Shown: one piece after another, positions 8,035 to 16,036 of the stretch
Layout: each line of letters begins with the position of its first letter
Position numbering within the stretch: the stretch's first letter is position 1
NCBI RefSeq assembly: GCF_012932965.1
Contig: NZ_JABBXH010000005.1
Span: 62,001-126,000 of the forward strand
Direction: 5' to 3'
DNA: 64,000 nt
Source: Thalassotalea algicola
Lineage (GTDB): Bacteria > Pseudomonadota > Gammaproteobacteria > Enterobacterales > Alteromonadaceae
Position numbers and translations under genes: made by a program
The notes under the pieces: generated by a model
The model's database searches: none
Told to the model about the DNA's origin: nothing
What the model saw: only the letters and a program-made list of their open reading frames with translations

Positions 8035-8061
8035 TTAAGTTTTCTCAAGTATTGTCGATAT
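8035..8061 (+). promoter_or_regulatory. Sigma-28 (FliA) promoter of flagellin 4
   Basis: TTAAGTTT (8035-8042), 11 bases, then GTCGATAT (8054-8061): seven of eight and six of eight matches to the FliA consensus with correct spacing. The start codon is 88 bases further on. A hairpin CACTTAATTA/TAATTAAAGTG (8094-8118, one bulge) lies in the leader. Confidence 0.72.
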
Positions 8062-8149
8062 CAATTGTTAGAGAACATTTCTCGCTCGGATTTCACTTAA
8101 TTAGGGGTAATTAAAGTGTTATTCGATTAAAAATATAAGTGGAGGCTGT

Positions 8150-9118
8150 ATGGCTTTATATGTAAATACTAATGTGAGTTCACTAAATGCTCAGCGTCAG
8201 TTAAATAACTCTGGTAGTGCGTTAGACAACTCATTCAAAAGATTGTCGTCAGGTCTACGTATCAATAGTGCGTCTGACGATGCAGCGGGTATGCAGATTG
8301 CAAACCGTCTTGGTAGTCAGATCAATGGTTTAAATCAAGGTAACCGAAATGCAAATGACGGTATTTCTTTGGCGCAAACTGCTGAAGGTGCGATGGATGA
8401 AGTTACCCAAATGTTCCAACGTGTCAGAACTTTGGCGCAACAGGCATCTAACGGTTCAAATACTGATGAAGATCGCTTAGCACTTCAAGAAGAAATTCGT
8501 GCGCTTGCAGAAGAAGTTAACCGTGTTGCTTCTGATACAACTTTCGGTGGTCAAAACCTATTAGATGGTACATACAAAGCAGCTTTCCAAGTTGGTGCTG
8601 ATGCTAACCAAGTAATTGGTTTTAGTATGCAAGATGTAGGTGGTACTGCAGCAATCAATCGTATGACTGCAAATGGCGGTTTTACCCTTTCAGGTATTGC
8701 TGGCATCGCAAGTGCGGTAACAGGTAATTCGTTATCTACATTAGCAGCAGGTATCTCAAACAACTTCACGTCGACTCAGAATGACGGTACTTTTGTCAGT
8801 CGCTTCGTGGCATCTACAATTAGTGTATCGACACAAGATAATGCACAGTTCGTTCTTGCTGGTATGGATTCATTGATTGCTGTTGTTGATAAGAAGCGTG
8901 CGGAATTAGGTGCGGTTCAAAACCGATTCCAATCAACGATTCGTAACCAATCGAATATTTCTGAAAATCTATCAGCAGCAAAATCTCGTATCAGAGATGC
9001 TGACTTTGCGGCAGAGACAGCGGCATTAACTAGAAATCAGATCTTGCAACAAGCAAGCTCTAGTATTCTAAGCCAAGCAAACCAACGTCCTCAATTAGCT
9101 TTAAGTTTATTAGGTTAG
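8150..9118 (+). CDS. fliC: Flagellin 4 (sigma-28-dependent)
   Basis: Filament subunit of 322 residues. The N-terminal helix has ALDNSFKRLSSGLRINSAS, then DDAAGMQIANRLGSQINGL, a pattern also common in other marine flagellins and different from flagellins 1-3 (QISDRLQSQ). From about residue 65 it matches flagellin 2 closely. The central part has its own sequence (SLSTLAAGISNNFTSTQNDG). It ends SQANQRPQLALSLLG. Start: ATG 8150 after GTGGAGG. With its own promoter and a downstream inverted repeat it is a single-gene unit. Confidence 0.97.
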   Translation: MALYVNTNVSSLNAQRQLNNSGSALDNSFKRLSSGLRINSASDDAAGMQIANRLGSQINGLNQGNRNANDGISLAQTAEGAMDEVTQMFQRVRTLAQQASNGSNTDEDRLALQEEIRALAEEVNRVASDTTFGGQNLLDGTYKAAFQVGADANQVIGFSMQDVGGTAAINRMTANGGFTLSGIAGIASAVTGNSLSTLAAGISNNFTSTQNDGTFVSRFVASTISVSTQDNAQFVLAGMDSLIAVVDKKRAELGAVQNRFQSTIRNQSNISENLSAAKSRIRDADFAAETAALTRNQILQQASSSILSQANQRPQLALSLLG

Positions 9119-9130
9119 TAAGTTTGCCTT

Positions 9131-9160
9131 AATAGGCTAATATTAAATTATTAGCCTATT
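9131..9160 (+). terminator. Inverted repeat after flagellin 4, probable terminator
   Basis: AATAGGCTAATA and TATTAGCCTATT are perfect 12-base arms around TTAAAT, followed by the weak tract TGCTTT. It sits 12 bases after the flagellin 4 stop and before flaG. It is probably a partial terminator that lets some transcripts pass into flaG-fliD-fliS. Confidence 0.55.
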
Positions 9161-9189
9161 TGCTTTACCACTAAGTTGAAGGAGGCGAT

Positions 9190-9639
9190 ATGGCAATTGA
9201 CCAAATTCGTGATAATGGTTTATTAGCGAAAACTAATGTCGAACCATTATCTAGCACTGTTGGCGCTAATATTGCTAAAGAACAGAAAGAGACGGAATTA
9301 AATAAGTCTGTTGAATCTGTTGAGGTTGTTTCTTCATTGAAAAAGCAAATGGAAGAACAGACCGCAGAGCAAATTAACGAGCAGCAAGATAAAGAATCGG
9401 AAAAGTCAGTTTCTGAAGTGATCGAATTTCTTAACAAAGAAATGCCAATGGTGAAAACTAGTTTAGTATTTGAATTTGATGAACTAAATGAGCCACCGAT
9501 TGTGAAAGTAATTGACCAAAGTAACGGTGAAACGATTCGAGAGATACCTCCTAAATATTTGAAAGAGGTGACAACATCATTGCAAGACGTGGCAACTAAC
9601 TTGTCAAATTCTGGAGTGTTGTTTGATAAAAAAGCTTAA
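9190..9639 (+). CDS. flaG: FlaG family flagellar protein
   Basis: FlaG proteins influence filament length in polar flagellates; the mechanism is not settled. The C-terminal half shows the family core: VSEVIEFLNKEMPMVKTSLVFEFD, then PPIVKVIDQSNGETIREIPPKYLKEV, close to the FlaG pattern of a short amphipathic helix followed by beta strands. The N-terminal half (about 1-75) is polar and rich in Glu, Gln and Lys and looks disordered. Length (149) is usual. AAGGAGG lies just before the ATG. It is placed between flagellins and fliD as in Vibrio and Pseudomonas. Confidence 0.92.
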   Translation: MAIDQIRDNGLLAKTNVEPLSSTVGANIAKEQKETELNKSVESVEVVSSLKKQMEEQTAEQINEQQDKESEKSVSEVIEFLNKEMPMVKTSLVFEFDELNEPPIVKVIDQSNGETIREIPPKYLKEVTTSLQDVATNLSNSGVLFDKKA

Positions 9640-9642
9640 TAT

Positions 9643-9664
9643 GCGATAGTTTGTTCACTATCGC
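9643..9664 (+). repeat. Small hairpin between flaG and fliD
   Basis: GCGATAGT and ACTATCGC pair perfectly around TTGTTC, right after the flaG stop. There is no long T run after it (TATTGTTGTTT). It may slow the polymerase or protect the flaG mRNA end; function is inferred. Confidence 0.4.
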
Positions 9665-9697
9665 TATTGTTGTTTAGCATTTTAAAGGTAACTAGGT

Positions 9698-11116
9698 ATG
9701 GCTACAATTACATCAGCAGGTGTTGGTTCAGGTTTAGATTTAGAAGCTATAATTCAAGCTACCTTGGACGCGGAAAACTTACCTAAGTTACAGAAATTTC
9801 AAGAAAAGGAACAAACACTTAGCTTTGAACTTTCTGCCATTGGCGCAATAAAATCCAGCCTTTCATCATTAGATGACACTATTGAAAAGTTAGCTGATAT
9901 TGAAAATTTCAATAAAAGAACTTCAACAGTAACTCAACCCGCCTCAGGAGATTTAATCTCAGTCTCGGCTTCAGCTGACTCAACACCGGGTGATTTTGAC
10001 ATAGAAGTCATGCAACTTGCTCAAGGAAGTAGGGCAGTTTCTAGTCCTGGGCTTTTCACGGCTCCCGAAGATGTTATTAGTGCTACTGGCGGTAACTTAA
10101 CATTTGAGGCGGGGGCAAAGTCGTTTTCAGTAAATGTTGCTGCTGGAGCAACCCTAGAAGAAATACGCCAAGCGATTAATGACTCAAATGATAATTTTGG
10201 CGTCAGTGTTAATATTATTAATACAGGTACGGAAGCAAAGTTAGTCATTACCTCTGATGAAACTGGCACTGGCAATGATTTAATTATCAGTAATGATAAC
10301 GCTGAGCTTGATAATATCTCTACGCATAAATTCGGTGAAGTGACGACAGGGCCTGGAACAGGTGGTTTGGCGATTGCAGTAGCAGACCAAGCGCAAGATG
10401 CTATTATTGAAGTTGATGGTATTTCAATTTCCAGCGAATCCAATACATTTAAAGATGCTATCCAAGACAGTACGATAACTGTGCTAAAAGAAAGTGTTGA
10501 TAATGAAACTGCTCGTTTATCGATTGATGTAGATAAAGGTTCCGTAGAAGAAACCATCGGGGAATTCATCACTGCATTTAATAATGTGATGCAAACTATT
10601 GATTATCATACGCAAATTGGTGCGCCGTTAAATGGTGACTCATCTATGCGTGGCCTTAAAAATCAATTGATTCAGACTTTATCCAATACCGTGACTGGTG
10701 CAGGCGGATACGAAACATTGTTTGATGTTGGTTTGGGGTTGAACAAAGAAGGTAATTTAGAAAAATCATCATTGGTAAGAAGTTTATCTGATGCGCTTTC
10801 TGAAAATTACGATGATGTTGGCGCGGTATTTGCTGGAACTGATGGTATAGCCACTAGCTTTGCCGGTGTATTAGACAATTACCTGGAAAGTGATGGGGCA
10901 TTTCAGTTTAGGCAAGATGCGTTAAACGCAGACTTAAAGCAATTAGAGAACGATAGAGAGAATCATACATACCGTATGGAACAACTTGAAGTTACCTTAC
11001 GTGAGAAATACTCTGCTCTGGATGTATTAATTGCAAATATGCAGTCACAGAGTAGTTATTTAGCTGCGCAACTGGCGAATCTGCCTGGTTTTACAAGACC
11101 AAGCTCTAGTAGTTAA
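9698..11116 (+). CDS. fliD: FliD, filament cap protein (HAP2)
   Basis: FliD forms the cap at the filament tip that folds incoming flagellin. The N-terminus (ITSAGVGSGLDLEAIIQATL) has the conserved GSGLD motif and the coiled region (LPKLQKFQEKEQTLSFELSA). A middle domain with FLG-like beta segments covers about 85-330. The C-terminal coil (DALNADLKQLENDRENHTYR, then MEQLEVTLREKYSALDVLIA) ends in a short polar tail rich in Ser. Length 472 is normal. Next gene fliS begins 12 bases after the stop with a GGGG site, so they form one operon. Confidence 0.96.
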   Translation: MATITSAGVGSGLDLEAIIQATLDAENLPKLQKFQEKEQTLSFELSAIGAIKSSLSSLDDTIEKLADIENFNKRTSTVTQPASGDLISVSASADSTPGDFDIEVMQLAQGSRAVSSPGLFTAPEDVISATGGNLTFEAGAKSFSVNVAAGATLEEIRQAINDSNDNFGVSVNIINTGTEAKLVITSDETGTGNDLIISNDNAELDNISTHKFGEVTTGPGTGGLAIAVADQAQDAIIEVDGISISSESNTFKDAIQDSTITVLKESVDNETARLSIDVDKGSVEETIGEFITAFNNVMQTIDYHTQIGAPLNGDSSMRGLKNQLIQTLSNTVTGAGGYETLFDVGLGLNKEGNLEKSSLVRSLSDALSENYDDVGAVFAGTDGIATSFAGVLDNYLESDGAFQFRQDALNADLKQLENDRENHTYRMEQLEVTLREKYSALDVLIANMQSQSSYLAAQLANLPGFTRPSSSS

Positions 11117-11128
11117 TAGGGGATTATA

Positions 11129-11560
11129 ATGGCGAACATCAATTTAAGACATTATCAGAAAGAAGCAACGAAAACTCAGTTAGCTAGTGCAGATCCTTAT
11201 GTCATCACACAAATGCTAATGGCCGGCGTATTAGACAGTTTGGCTTTAGCAAAGGGGGCATTAGCTCGAAATGACTTTGAGAATAAAAGCAAAGCAATAT
11301 CAAAGGCTTCTAATATAATTGACGCGCTGCGTAGTAGTCTAGATTTTAAAGCTGGTGGCGAGGTTTGTGATAACTTGAATGCTCTGTATGAATATATGCA
11401 AGGCAGATTGGCGGATGCATCAGTTGATAAAGACACTATAGCGATTGACGAAGTAGCTTCGTTGTTTAAGGAAATTAAAGAAGGTTGGGACAGCATTCCT
11501 GTAGAAGCTAGACAAGAAGCTGAAACTCAACGTAAACAATCTATGGCTAATGCCATTTAG
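11129..11560 (+). CDS. fliS: FliS, flagellin export chaperone
   Basis: FliS binds the C-terminal D0 helix of flagellin in the cytoplasm and stops early polymerisation. The 143 residues are largely helical. They show the family pattern near the start (RHYQKEATKTQLASADPYVI, then TQMLMAGVLDSLALAKGAL) and ISKASNIIDALRSSLDFKAGGE in the middle. FliS normally has a Tyr in the first ten residues for flagellin binding; Tyr9 is present here. The four flagellins upstream are its likely clients. The small gene at 11567 follows six bases later. Confidence 0.94.
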   Translation: MANINLRHYQKEATKTQLASADPYVITQMLMAGVLDSLALAKGALARNDFENKSKAISKASNIIDALRSSLDFKAGGEVCDNLNALYEYMQGRLADASVDKDTIAIDEVASLFKEIKEGWDSIPVEARQEAETQRKQSMANAI

Positions 11561-11566
11561 TTAACG

Positions 11567-11851
11567 ATGGAAAAAATTCTTAAAAGTTATCAAGTATGCC
11601 AAGCTGCAATCAAGGAAGAAGATTTTGCCAAGGCAGTAAGTGAAATGGCTATACTTGATAAAACTTTACGAGAATTTTTTTCTACGAATAGTGAAACCAT
11701 TTCTAAAGAACAATTCAATTCACTTCAAGAAATTCATCAATTTCTTGAAGCCCAAACAATAGCTCTACAGCAAGTGAAGTCTGAAGTTGAACAAGAGCTC
11801 AATGCCTTTTCCAAAGGTAAGCAAATGAAAAAAGCTTACAATCAAGTTTAA
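11567..11851 (+). CDS. fliT: Small FliT-like flagellar chaperone (FlaI-like)
   Basis: The 94 residues are almost all helix with heptad-like spacing (LDKTLREFFSTN, QEIHQFLEAQTIALQQVKSE) and no membrane segment. In Vibrio a small FlaI/FliT-like protein is encoded next to fliS; FliT is the export chaperone for FliD. Similarity in sequence cannot be claimed strongly, so the name rests on size, helical nature and position six bases after fliS. It could also be a separate export helper. It is the last gene of the flaG operon. Confidence 0.55.
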   Translation: MEKILKSYQVCQAAIKEEDFAKAVSEMAILDKTLREFFSTNSETISKEQFNSLQEIHQFLEAQTIALQQVKSEVEQELNAFSKGKQMKKAYNQV

Positions 11852-11928
11852 ATCAAATTGTTCTGGCGCGATTATTGATAAGTTTATTATAAACGTCTAA
11901 TTCTTGACGGTATTATTTGATAGATATT

Positions 11929-11961
11929 CACCTACATACAGTTTAGGTTAGTATGTAGGTG
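11929..11961 (+). repeat. Perfect 11-base inverted repeat before maf
   Basis: CACCTACATAC (11929-11939) and GTATGTAGGTG (11951-11961) pair without mismatch around an 11-base loop. No T run follows. It lies 28 bases before the GTG of the maf gene, so it may be an operator or an RNA hairpin controlling its translation. Function is inferred. Confidence 0.5.
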
Positions 11962-11988
11962 CTTAACATAAATTATGAGTAGTTAATT

Positions 11989-14103
11989 GTGGAACCATTA
12001 GATCAAGATATTCAGCGTGCTGAAGAGCAAATAGCTAAAATGCAGGCGCAGGCTGAACGTGAAAGTAAATTTGCAGACGAAGCTAATGCTAGATTTGAAG
12101 AAAATATTTTGACATTTAAGCATTACTTCCCTGATATATACGAAAAGTTTGTTCACTTTACACCATCAGAAAAATTTCAATTGTTGGTCAATGAGGATGG
12201 TTCTGGAAATTTAATTGATTATGCTACAGGCGTACCTATTTATAGTGAACAACCTATAGAACAAGCGAAACAACAAGTTCAGAATAATTTCGAAAACCCT
12301 ATTTTAAGCCATAACAATTATTCCAACTTGGAATACATACAAAACGAAACTGGATTTATCCATTGTGATCTTATGGTAGATGTCGGACGTCAATATAATA
12401 AAACTCGACAATCATTATCTGTGAATCGAAAAGTCGCAGACAAAATTCCAAGTGTGATGATTTTTGGTGTTGGTCTAGGGTATCACCTGCAAGAAATTCA
12501 GAATAAAACGACCTCTTCGTATATTACGATTTTTGAGCCTAACGAGGACTATTTTTACGCTAGCTTGTTTTGTTTTGATTGGGCTAGGTACTTAAAGGAG
12601 GTAGACGAGTCTCAGGCGTTTCTATACTTATGTATTGGCGACTCTGAAGAAGAGATATATCAAACTTTATATCAGCGTGTTCAAGACGTTGGGCCTTATA
12701 GTGTAATCAACTCGTTTTTTTATCAACACTACCCTTCTGTTGATATGGATAGAATGATTCAAGAAGTTAAACATAACTTTCACCAATTCTTTATGGGCTG
12801 GGGATTTTTTGACGATGCTGTAATGAGTATTGCACACACGGTTGCTGTCGCAGAAAAGAATCCTGCAATAACCACTATGAAGCGTGATGCTTTACCTTTG
12901 AATTATGCTAATCAGCCTGTATTTATTGTTGCGAATGGCCCGTCGCTTGATGACGATATCGAACGCTTAAAAGTGTTAAAGGAGCAGGCGATTATTGTTG
13001 CGTGTAACTCTGCAACAACCGCATTGCTAAATCATGGGATTATTCCTGATTTTCACGTTGCGCTAGAAAGAACTAAATCGACAGCTGACTTTTTAAAAGC
13101 TTTTATAAAACCTTCTCAGCGGCAAAAAATTAATTTACTGGTGCTTAATGTAATGTATCCAGAGGTTATTGATTTATTCGGATGGACCGGGGTTGGCATG
13201 AAAGGTCACGAAGCTGGCACGATGATCTATCAATTAGCAGAATTCGTCTCCAAACGAGGTGTTACCCCAACATTAGGTTATTCAAATCCATTGGTTGGTA
13301 ATACGGCGTTAAGTTTCTTTTGTAATTTTGGCTTTAAAGATATTTATTTATTTGGCTTGGATAAAGGTTACATAAGTAAAGAGAAGCACCATTCAACGTC
13401 GAGTTACTATTACGAAGAAGATGGTAAGGAAAAGTATGAGCCTATTAAAATGGGTGAAGAGTTCGAGGTTGAAGGGAATTTCGTAGAAAAGGTTATCACT
13501 GAACCATTTTTGTATACTGGCAAAGAGCAAGTTGAACGCTTATTGATGTCCGGACAAGGTCAAGGAACAACAGTATACAATTGCAGCAATGGGGTTAAAT
13601 TAGAAGGTAGTATTCCGCTTCGTTCTCAACATATTTTGCTACCAGAAGTAGAGTTAGAAAAGAAAACTGTAATCGATTATGTAAAAGAAAATTGTTTCAG
13701 TCACCAAGAACAAGAGTTTGATTTAACAGAGTTTCTGGGTTTTGATGAATTTGAAGATATCTGTAAAACGATGGTTTCAATTCTTGATAAATCTACAACT
13801 TGTCGCGAAGAAGCAATAAAGCCACTCCTTCAACATTTAAACTATTTGAATTCATTTAAAAATGAGCCTAAATACACACATCTGTTCTTATTATTGCAAG
13901 GTGAAGCTTGGTATGTGTGTTCAGTACTCATTGCAACGCTATATAACTTTGGTGATAGTGAAGAGGTTATGCCGTATTATCAAGATGCATTGAATATCTG
14001 GATTGATTTCTTACGCAAAGCGCCAGATTACTATCGAGAGCGCTGGGATAGACTGAGTGATTACTCATTTGAGTATGACTACATGGCAACGGATGATGAA
14101 TAA
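11989..14103 (+). CDS. maf: Motility-associated factor (Maf, DUF115 family), probable flagellin glycosyltransferase
   Basis: Maf proteins are needed in Aeromonas, Campylobacter and others to attach nonulosonic acids to flagellin in the cytoplasm. The DUF115 (MptE-like) core is clear: VFIVANGPSLDDDIERLK near residues 311-328, ACNSATTALLNHGIIPDFHV, GNTALSFFCNFGFKDIYLFG. An N-terminal coil and an extra domain (about 1-300, with GVGLGYHLQEI) precede it, giving 704 residues, a usual size for full-length Maf. The start is GTG at 11989 because an in-frame stop precedes it. Position between flagellin chaperones and the sugar operon supports the role. The sugar donor is inferred. Confidence 0.9.
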   Translation: MEPLDQDIQRAEEQIAKMQAQAERESKFADEANARFEENILTFKHYFPDIYEKFVHFTPSEKFQLLVNEDGSGNLIDYATGVPIYSEQPIEQAKQQVQNNFENPILSHNNYSNLEYIQNETGFIHCDLMVDVGRQYNKTRQSLSVNRKVADKIPSVMIFGVGLGYHLQEIQNKTTSSYITIFEPNEDYFYASLFCFDWARYLKEVDESQAFLYLCIGDSEEEIYQTLYQRVQDVGPYSVINSFFYQHYPSVDMDRMIQEVKHNFHQFFMGWGFFDDAVMSIAHTVAVAEKNPAITTMKRDALPLNYANQPVFIVANGPSLDDDIERLKVLKEQAIIVACNSATTALLNHGIIPDFHVALERTKSTADFLKAFIKPSQRQKINLLVLNVMYPEVIDLFGWTGVGMKGHEAGTMIYQLAEFVSKRGVTPTLGYSNPLVGNTALSFFCNFGFKDIYLFGLDKGYISKEKHHSTSSYYYEEDGKEKYEPIKMGEEFEVEGNFVEKVITEPFLYTGKEQVERLLMSGQGQGTTVYNCSNGVKLEGSIPLRSQHILLPEVELEKKTVIDYVKENCFSHQEQEFDLTEFLGFDEFEDICKTMVSILDKSTTCREEAIKPLLQHLNYLNSFKNEPKYTHLFLLLQGEAWYVCSVLIATLYNFGDSEEVMPYYQDALNIWIDFLRKAPDYYRERWDRLSDYSFEYDYMATDDE

Positions 14104-14113
14104 CTAATTAAAC

Positions 14114-14139
14114 AAAAAAGAGCCGAAAGGCTCTTTTTT
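14114..14139. terminator. Bidirectional terminator between maf and the glycan operon
   Basis: AAAAAAGAGCC and GGCTCTTTTTT form a perfect 11-base stem around the GAAA tetraloop, with A run before and T run after. It serves maf (+) and the convergent 13-gene operon (-), whose last stop is at 14162. Confidence 0.92.
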
Positions 14140-14161
14140 ATGGTTATTTTTAATGGTTAAT

Positions 14162-14665
14162 TTATATCGTTATTATCATCTCTATTGCATCATCATCAAA
14201 TTGATAATAGCCGTTAGTTTTTACTTTAAAACCAACTTTTTCATACGCTTTAATAGCGGGTATGTTGGACTTTTCAACACCTAGATTAATGACGTTAGCT
14301 TTTAAGTTTTCTCTAACAAGAGGAAAGCTTGCTTGCAAAACTTCTCCTGCCACACCTTTTCCATGCCAATTGGTATCACCAATTAATATTCCCATCGTAG
14401 CGACGGTAGGGTGATTGTTCATTGACTCGTATTTTATATTACCAATGTGCAGTTTTTGCTCTTGAGTGAAAATTCCTAAAAATAGGCAATTAGGGTTTTG
14501 ATAATTAATTTCAATATAATCTGCTAGTTCAGTTAATTCTTGCTGGCAGTGTTCAATGTACTTAGCCGTATCTTGGTTGTTAAGCCATGATAGGTAAACT
14601 AGGCTAGCGTCTTTAGGTGTTAACTCTTTTAAAATAAATCGTTCGCTGTCGATGGATTGTGCCAT
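14162..14665 (-). CDS. GNAT family N-acetyltransferase (RimJ/RimL type), candidate PseH role
   Basis: Transfers an acetyl group from acetyl-CoA to an amine. The fold is shown by ERFILKELTPKDASLVYLSW at the start, the acetyl-CoA segment near GDTNWHGKGVAGEVLQ (the Q/R-x-x-G-x-G/A type turn), and the closing NIPAIKAYEKVGFKV. Length 167 fits. It is the last gene of the sugar operon, and no other acetyltransferase is seen in it. The Pse pathway needs an N-acetyltransferase (PseH) acting on the 4-amino sugar nucleotide, so it is the best candidate. It resembles general RimJ enzymes more than classical PseH, so the substrate is uncertain. Confidence 0.8.
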   Translation of the reverse strand: MAQSIDSERFILKELTPKDASLVYLSWLNNQDTAKYIEHCQQELTELADYIEINYQNPNCLFLGIFTQEQKLHIGNIKYESMNNHPTVATMGILIGDTNWHGKGVAGEVLQASFPLVRENLKANVINLGVEKSNIPAIKAYEKVGFKVKTNGYYQFDDDAIEMIITI

Positions 14666-14674
14666 TTCAATTCC

Positions 14675-15403
14675 TTAACTAATCAATTTACCGCGATCGC
14701 TACCTGATCGTATTAATTTAATTGACTGCTCAAAACCACAATTAAAAAGCAGATCAATTGCAGCTAAGTGACTGTCGAAATCACCATATAGCTGAGTATA
14801 TGTTGGGTGAGTAAAGCTCTGATAGCTTAGCGTGATACCCGCTTTCGATACGGCGCCGCCAGGTGATTCTTTTTCTAAGTAATCTGCTGAGCCAACTGGC
14901 GACAAATAATGGCTGATGCCAAGCTGCTGACAAATACTCACTAAACGCTCATCCTTAACACCGCTTATTTCATTCAATTCTGACGATAAAACAAACTCGG
15001 TGTTAATACCTAAACGGTGACTAATTGCCTTGATTATCTTGGTATTTAAGCTTGACAGTTGGCTTTCAGGTTGATTAATCAAATCTTCTAAGAATGGAAA
15101 AACCTCTTTAAAGAAAGGGGCTTTCTGATAGCAAGCAACGAGTGTTTTTAAATGCTTTTTTCGCCATGGAGCATGGCTTGATATTGGTGTTTTATTTATC
15201 TTAGCCTCCATACGGCCTTTAGGCGTCGACACAGGCACCGTTAACATAATTTCACCGTTAGCAGATTTTACTCTATTACGGGTTTGCCAACTGCTTTTTT
15301 CCAGTTTTACATCATCAAGAAAAACAAAGATATCCACACTATCGATTAAATCAAAATAGCCACACCAAGGTAAATACGTTGGCTGCATAATGGCACCTAA
15401 CAT
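14675..15403 (-). CDS. WbqC family protein
   Basis: WbqC-like proteins occur in O-antigen and flagellar glycan clusters; their reaction is not well established. The N-terminus is the family signature: MQPTYLPWCGYFDLIDSVDI, then FVFLDDVKLEKSSWQTRNRV and MLTVPVSTPKG. Helical segments such as WRKKHLKTLVACYQKAPFF follow. At 242 residues it is typical. It starts 3 bases after the stop of the methyltransferase gene upstream and is followed by the GNAT gene after 9 bases. A role in modifying or activating an amino sugar is inferred from context only. Confidence 0.85.
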   Translation of the reverse strand: MLGAIMQPTYLPWCGYFDLIDSVDIFVFLDDVKLEKSSWQTRNRVKSANGEIMLTVPVSTPKGRMEAKINKTPISSHAPWRKKHLKTLVACYQKAPFFKEVFPFLEDLINQPESQLSSLNTKIIKAISHRLGINTEFVLSSELNEISGVKDERLVSICQQLGISHYLSPVGSADYLEKESPGGAVSKAGITLSYQSFTHPTYTQLYGDFDSHLAAIDLLFNCGFEQSIKLIRSGSDRGKLIS

Positions 15404-15406
15404 GAA

Positions 15407-16036
15407 TTATTCCTTGTTTGGCTGTTTGTGTAAGAATATTGTGTATTCATAAGGAACCGAGCCTTCTTTTACTAGGTAGTCATGCTTAAGTGTAACGTTC
15501 AAAGTGAGCTCTTTTTTACAAAAATCAAACACTTCTAATGGGTTTGAGTAGTAAAGGTCTTCTGCAAAGAAATCAACATAGGTTGACATGGCATTAAAGC
15601 CTACTCCTTTTTCACATGCTGCAAACATTTTGCGTAAGCAGCTATATAAAAACTGCTCGCTATCATCGGTTTTATTGTTAAACACGCCACTTAACAAAAT
15701 GTAGTCATATCCTGAAGGCACGCGTTGCTTATTAATATCAAACACTTGAAATTTGGCTTTTGGGTGGTCAACAAATTTTTCATTAGCTAAAGTGACAAAG
15801 TCCTCTACAAAGTCTAAGCCTAAATACTCACCTTCATAGCCTTGTGAAAGCAAAAAGCTATACATATCACCTAAGCCACAACCAATATCAATAATTGAAT
15901 TTAATTTAGTATCTATGCCGGTTAACACTTCAAAGCGTTTAAATTGAGATTCCGTACTGACGTGCTGCACGGCTTCTACACTAGGACCATGCTGTTTTAA
16001 TAATGTTTTGTAGTGCTGTTTTAAATCGTTGATCAT
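15407..16036 (-). CDS. Class I SAM-dependent methyltransferase (second in operon)
   Basis: Transfers methyl from S-adenosylmethionine. Motif I is IIDIGCGLGDMYSFLL near residues 48-63 and the acidic strand end is YLGLDFVEDFV. A post-motif DYILLSGVFNN fits motif II-type strand 4. There is no membrane segment. Its ATG shares a base with the stop region of the DegT-type gene, so translation is coupled. In this setting it probably adds an O- or N-methyl group to the flagellar sugar (inference); a methylated lipid or other acceptor cannot be excluded. Confidence 0.82.
   Translation of the reverse strand: MINDLKQHYKTLLKQHGPSVEAVQHVSTESQFKRFEVLTGIDTKLNSIIDIGCGLGDMYSFLLSQGYEGEYLGLDFVEDFVTLANEKFVDHPKAKFQVFDINKQRVPSGYDYILLSGVFNNKTDDSEQFLYSCLRKMFAACEKGVGFNAMSTYVDFFAEDLYYSNPLEVFDFCKKELTLNVTLKHDYLVKEGSVPYEYTIFLHKQPNKE

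Noticed and set aside
4175-9118. Four flagellins as an assembly duplication artefact
   Set aside because: The copies differ throughout at codon level and have distinct promoters, leaders and terminators, so they are true paralogues.
10021-10572. 183-codon open frame on the - strand opposite fliD
   Set aside because: Opposite a clear gene, no ribosome site, residue use typical of antisense frames (Ser, Val, Ile-rich).
11864-11878. TGGCGC...TTGA as sigma-54 promoter for maf
   Set aside because: The essential -12 GC is GA here; spacing fits but one of the two invariant dinucleotides is lost, so it was not called.
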